In this document: positions 5,251-8,099 of the stretch, piece after piece
Layout: every line of letters starts with the position of its first letter
Position numbering within the stretch: position 1 is the stretch's first letter
Source of the DNA: an uncultured Collinsella sp.
Lineage (GTDB): Bacteria > Actinomycetota > Coriobacteriia > Coriobacteriales > Coriobacteriaceae
NCBI GenBank assembly: GCA_900551635.1
Contig: URWQ01000051.1
Span: 1 to 8,099, forward strand
Direction: 5' to 3'
DNA length: 8,099 bases
Notes under the pieces: generated by a model
Databases searched by the model: none
Seen by the model: only the letters and a program-made list of their open reading frames with translations
Told to the model about the DNA's origin: nothing
Position numbers and translations under genes: made by a program

Positions 5251-6078
5251 ATGCAAACTTACGAATCGGACGCCAACATCGGCAACATTAAGATTCTCGC
5301 CGTCGATATGGACAAGACGCTGCTGACCGACGAGCGTGTGCTGCCCCAGGGTCTTGATGAGCGCCTGGACAAGCTCGCCGACGCCGGCATCGTATTCTGC
5401 CCCGCCAGCGGACGTCCCGCCCCCAAGCTCGAGGAGATGTTCGAGGGCATCAAGAACCGCCTCGCCTTTTGTCCCGACAACGGAGCTTGCGTGATCTATC
5501 GCGGCAGCTATATCTATAAGAGCAATATTGACGTGGAGCTGTATCAGCAGGTCTTGAGCCGTGCCTCGGAGGATCCTCGCGCTGTCCCCGTCCTGTGCTG
5601 CTTCGACGAGTTCTACGTGCTTGCCCGCGACCATCAATACCACGACGAGATCAGCGTCTACTACAACACAATCAACTACGTCGACAGCTTTGAGGGCCTT
5701 GATATCGAGTCCAACAAGATTTCGGTCTTCTTCCCCGGCTACGACGCCGAGCCCGCTTTCCGCGAGACCTATAACCCCGAGTTCTCGGACAAGCTCTACG
5801 TCACCAACGCCGGGCGCGAGTGGATCGACTTTATGAACCTGGGCGTCGACAAGGGCGCCGGCGTCGCGCACCTGTGCGAGCACCTGGGCATCGATATTGC
5901 CGATGCCGCCGCCGTGGGCGATACCTACAACGACATCCCCATGCTCGAGCGCGTCGGCCACAGCTTTATCGTGGACAATGCCGAGGAGCACATGAACGCG
6001 CACGCCAAGTGGCGCATTCCGAGCAACAACGACGGGGGCGTACTGACGCTCATCGACGCCATCTTGGCGGCTCGGTAG
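5251..6078 (+). CDS. Cof-type HAD-superfamily phosphatase
   Basis: Haloacid dehalogenase superfamily hydrolase of the Cof/YidA group (type IIB, C2 cap), Mg-dependent cytosolic phosphatases acting mostly on sugar phosphates or similar metabolites; the substrate cannot be told from sequence. 275 residues, normal length and complete. All four HAD motifs are present: I, DMDKTLL with nucleophile Asp19 and acid/base Asp21; II, ASGR with Ser53; III, Lys201 in GVDKGAG; IV, GDTYNDIPML with Asp224 and Asp228. The cap domain lies between motifs II and III (about 80-190). The ATG at 5251 has GAAAGG 9 nt upstream (5236-5241). The gene is monocistronic, divergent from argG and convergent with polA. Its last codons form one arm of a 17-bp inverted repeat (6055-6071 with 6233-6249). 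Confidence 0.93.
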   Translation: MQTYESDANIGNIKILAVDMDKTLLTDERVLPQGLDERLDKLADAGIVFCPASGRPAPKLEEMFEGIKNRLAFCPDNGACVIYRGSYIYKSNIDVELYQQVLSRASEDPRAVPVLCCFDEFYVLARDHQYHDEISVYYNTINYVDSFEGLDIESNKISVFFPGYDAEPAFRETYNPEFSDKLYVTNAGREWIDFMNLGVDKGAGVAHLCEHLGIDIADAAAVGDTYNDIPMLERVGHSFIVDNAEEHMNAHAKWRIPSNNDGGVLTLIDAILAAR

Positions 6079-6249
6079 CCGTCCCATCGGGCCTGGCCGG
6101 GCGGCACGGGTTAACTTTTCGCTCGGTCAGGTCCTGCGCAAGACGAAAGCCACATTATGTGGCTTTCTTTGCGTGCGGAATCTACGAAAAGTTAACCCGT
6201 GCCGCCCGGCCAGGCCCTAGGTTTACTTACCTGCCGCCAAGATGGCGTC
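6055..6249. repeat. Nested inverted repeat at the 3' end of the HAD gene
   Basis: Inner arms 6089-6121 and 6185-6217 are perfect 33-bp reverse complements (starting GGGCCTGGCCGGGCGGCACG and ending in AACTTTTCG). Outer arms 6055-6071 and 6233-6249 are perfect 17-bp reverse complements (GACGCCATCTTGGCGGC). Between outer and inner arms are unrelated spacers of 17 and 15 bp. The outer left arm encodes D-A-I-L-A-A of the HAD C-terminus; the outer right arm read on the minus strand encodes D-A-I-L-A-A-G-K and then TAA. The inner spacer contains a terminator hairpin. No target-site duplication is visible at either boundary, so a classic transposon is not supported. Confidence 0.85.
6145..6170 (+). 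terminator. Intrinsic terminator of the HAD gene
   Basis: GAAAGCCACAT (6145-6155) and ATGTGGCTTTC (6157-6167) are exact complements around a single T, in practice a 9-10 bp stem with a 3-5 nt loop. It is followed by TTT and preceded by AAGACG, so it may work in both directions. It lies in the centre of the 33-bp inverted repeat, about 65 nt past the HAD stop codon. Confidence 0.7.
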
Positions 6250-6283
6250 TTGGCGTCTAGATACTTGGCTGATTTTTCGGAAT

Positions 6284-6317
6284 GAAGGGGGCTCCTTGTT
6301 GGCAAGGAGCCCCCTTC
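6284..6317. terminator. Strong hairpin downstream of polA, probable terminator
   Basis: GAAGGGGGCTCCTTG (6284-6298) pairs without mismatch with 6303-6317 around a TTGG loop, a 15-bp stem. It lies 34 nt past the polA stop. The plus side is followed by TGCTTTT and the minus side by ATTCCG, so the U tract is weak on both strands and better on plus. It probably stops polA transcripts and read-through from the convergent HAD gene. Confidence 0.65.
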
Positions 6318-6351
6318 TGCTTTTGGCTACTTTGGGGTTGTTAGTACGTCT

Positions 6352-8099
6352 TTATTTGGCATCGGCCCAGGTTATGCCGGTGCTGGCTTCGGCGATCAAC
6401 GGTACGCGGAGGTCCACTACGTGCTCCATGACGTCGCGGACCATGGCGGTTAGGCGCTCGACTTCGTCGACGGGGCACTCAAAGTCCAGTTCGTCGTGTA
6501 CCTGCAGGATCATGTGAGCGGCAAAGCCCTCTTCTTCCAGGCGGCGGCTTACGCGGGCCATCGCGATCTTGATGATGTCGGCCGCGGTGCCCTGCATGGG
6601 ATGGTTCATGGCCGTGCGCTCACCAAAGCCACGGAGTTGCGGGTTTTTGGCCTTGAGCTCCGGAATATGACGCCGACGACCGTACATGGTCTCGGCGTAG
6701 CCCGTCTGCTTGGCGCGTGCCACCACGTTGTCGAGGAACGTGCGCACGCCCGGGTAGGCCTCGTAGTAGCGGTCGATCATGTCGCGTGCCTCGGCCATCG
6801 AGATATGCAGCGACTGCGACAGGCCGTAGGCCTGCTGGCCATACACGATGCCAAAGTTCACGGCCTTGGCGCGACTGCGCAAGTCGGGCGTTACCTCGGA
6901 CACCGGCACACCAAACACGCGCGCCGCCGTCTCGGCATGGAAGTCCTCGCCCTCGTTAAAGGCGCGCACCAGGTGCTCGTCACCCGAGAGATGTGCCAGC
7001 AGACGCAGCTCGATCTGCGAGTAGTCCACCGCCAAAAAGACGCTTCCCTCGCCTGCCGAAAACGCCGTCTTGACGGTACGACCCAGCTCCGAGCGCGTCG
7101 GGATGTTCTGCAGGTTCGGGTCGCTCGAGGACAGACGCCCCGTCGCGGTGATGGTCTGGTTGTACGTGGTGTGCACACGACCGTCACCACGGCGCAGCGG
7201 GCCCAGCGTGTCCAGATAGGTGGACTTGATTTTGGACTTCTCGCGCCAGTCTAAGATCAAACGAACAATCTCGTGGTCACGGGCAAGATCACTCAGTACC
7301 TTGGCATTGGTCGAATAGTAACCGCGCTTGGTCTTTTTGAGACCCTTGGTCGGAAGGCCCATCACATCAAAGAGCACATGCGAAAGTTGCATGGGGCTGC
7401 CGATGTTAAAGGTCTCGTCACCGGCAAGGTCGCGAATGCTTCGTTCGACCTCGGTGATCTGGGTCGCCAGACCCTCGGACAGACTGTGCAGGCGGTCGGG
7501 GTCCACGAGCATGCCCGCGCGCTCCATCTTGGCAAGTACCGGAACGAGCGGCATCTCGATGCCATCGAACACGTTGGCGGCGTTCTCACGGGCCATGCAC
7601 TCGCGCAACGGCGCCACGAGCGCCAGCGTCAGAGCCGCAGTACGGGCGGCAGGCGCCGGAGCGTCCTCACCAGCACCCTCTGCACCGCGCGCCGCAGGCA
7701 ACGCCATCTGCAGATAGGTATCGGCCAGATATGCCTCATCGAACTCGGAGCGATCGGAATCCAGCAGATAGGCAGCGACCACGGTATCGAAGATACGCGT
7801 GGAATCGGCAGCGAGCGGATCCATGAGCTCGGGCTCAGAAGAATCGATGGGCGAAAGCTCGTGCAGCAGCGCTTTCGTATCCGGGCTCGCCACGCGGCCC
7901 TCCATAAACAGGCTCGCAAGCACGCCGGCGATCACACCGTGAGCGAAGTTGAAGCCCTCAACCTCAGCCGCCGCACAGCTGTCGCCCTCCTCGAGCGCGA
8001 ACAGGCCCTTGGACGTCGCCAACCACAGCGTGCGCGTCAGCCCAAAGAGCGCGCCCTCTTCCTTGTCGTCGTCCACCACGGCGGCGACCCACTCGCCGG
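6352..8099 (-). CDS. polA: DNA polymerase I (5' end beyond the window)
   Basis: Repair and Okazaki-fragment polymerase. About 582 C-terminal codons are present; the 5'-nuclease domain and start lie past the right edge. Residues counted from an internal GTG at 8079: remains of a 3'-5' exonuclease domain (1-165), then the family segment NVFDGIEMPLVPVL (169-182), palm motif TATGRLSSSDPNLQNIP (311-327), motif A DYSQIELR (352-359, catalytic Asp352), O-helix RSRAKAVNFGIVYG (401-414, Lys405, Phe409, Tyr413) and motif C QVHDE (526-530, His528, Asp529, Glu530). Polymerase residues are all intact. Phe409 matches E. coli Phe762, the position that disfavours dideoxynucleotides. The exonuclease part keeps the FDT aspartate (Asp98) but lacks the YxxxD motif and has an Ala/Gly/Pro-rich insert (128-146), so proofreading is probably lost, as in Taq or Bacillus enzymes. 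TAA stop at 6352-6354. Confidence 0.96.
   Translation of the reverse strand, partial: GEWVAAVVDDDKEEGALFGLTRTLWLATSKGLFALEEGDSCAAAEVEGFNFAHGVIAGVLASLFMEGRVASPDTKALLHELSPIDSSEPELMDPLAADSTRIFDTVVAAYLLDSDRSEFDEAYLADTYLQMALPAARGAEGAGEDAPAPAARTAALTLALVAPLRECMARENAANVFDGIEMPLVPVLAKMERAGMLVDPDRLHSLSEGLATQITEVERSIRDLAGDETFNIGSPMQLSHVLFDVMGLPTKGLKKTKRGYYSTNAKVLSDLARDHEIVRLILDWREKSKIKSTYLDTLGPLRRGDGRVHTTYNQTITATGRLSSSDPNLQNIPTRSELGRTVKTAFSAGEGSVFLAVDYSQIELRLLAHLSGDEHLVRAFNEGEDFHAETAARVFGVPVSEVTPDLRSRAKAVNFGIVYGQQAYGLSQSLHISMAEARDMIDRYYEAYPGVRTFLDNVVARAKQTGYAETMYGRRRHIPELKAKNPQLRGFGERTAMNHPMQGTAADIIKIAMARVSRRLEEEGFAAHMILQVHDELDFECPVDEVERLTAMVRDVMEHVVDLRVPLIAEASTGITWADAK

Noticed and set aside
5209..6087. 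292-codon minus-strand frame opposite the HAD gene
   Set aside because: The plus-strand gene has all four HAD motifs and a ribosome binding site. The antisense product is Val/Ala/Leu-rich without motifs.
6089..6217. Miniature inverted-repeat transposon (MITE)
   Set aside because: Length and perfect terminal arms fit, but no direct target duplication flanks it and the core is just a terminator. It is kept as an open question under findings rather than called a mobile element.
6496..7254. 252-codon plus-strand frame opposite polA
   Set aside because: It covers the highly conserved polymerase motifs on the minus strand, so it is a shadow.
1..8099. CRISPR arrays, tRNA or rRNA genes, phage or transposase genes, defence systems
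   Set aside because: No regularly spaced repeats, cloverleaf folds, rRNA motifs or recognisable proteins of these kinds were found on either strand.

Overview
The window is chromosomal DNA from a high-GC Gram-positive anaerobe. The protein sequences (a sulfhydrogenase-type beta subunit, stand-alone argG and argH, a Cof-type HAD phosphatase, and a PolA with a worn-out proofreading domain) together with the GC-rich codon use suggest class Coriobacteriia, most likely a Collinsella-like gut bacterium. That assignment is inference from protein flavour, not from a marker gene. Almost everything is housekeeping: I see no mobile-element genes, CRISPR array, phage genes, tRNA or rRNA.

Layout. (1) 1-405, minus: N-terminal part of an iron-sulfur hydrogenase / sulfite-reductase beta-type subunit running off the left edge. 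(2) 406-726: a gene-free stretch rich in secondary structure: a tandem 12-bp repeat, an intrinsic terminator, a small hairpin and a 107-nt imperfect hairpin. (3) 727-1131, minus: ndk. (4) 1132-1516: gene-free, with an 18-bp direct repeat upstream of ndk and the argH terminator. (5) 1517-2947, minus: argH; 3066-3236, minus: an unrecognised 56-codon ORF with an excellent ribosome binding site; 3287-3316: a GC-rich terminator hairpin; 3470-4696, minus: argG. (6) 4697-5250: a lower-GC region between divergent argG and the HAD gene, with a doubtful 122-codon ORF. (7) 5251-6078, plus: HAD phosphatase. (8) 6079-6351: convergent intergenic region holding a perfect 33-bp inverted repeat around a terminator, a second outer 17-bp inverted repeat that takes in the 3' end of the HAD gene, and a strong hairpin below polA. 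(9) 6352-8099, minus: the C-terminal two thirds of DNA polymerase I, running off the right edge.

How the genes work together. ArgG (citrulline + aspartate + ATP to argininosuccinate) and ArgH (argininosuccinate to arginine + fumarate) are the last two steps of arginine synthesis. They lie in the order argG then argH on the same strand, but 522 bp of DNA with a terminator and a small ORF separate them, so they need not be one simple operon. Ndk balances NTP/dNTP pools, which PolA uses, but no operon links them.

No clear new multi-gene system is present. The most unusual signals are non-coding: the long hairpin at 601-707, whose wobble pairs favour RNA from the plus strand, and the nested inverted repeat at 6055-6249.
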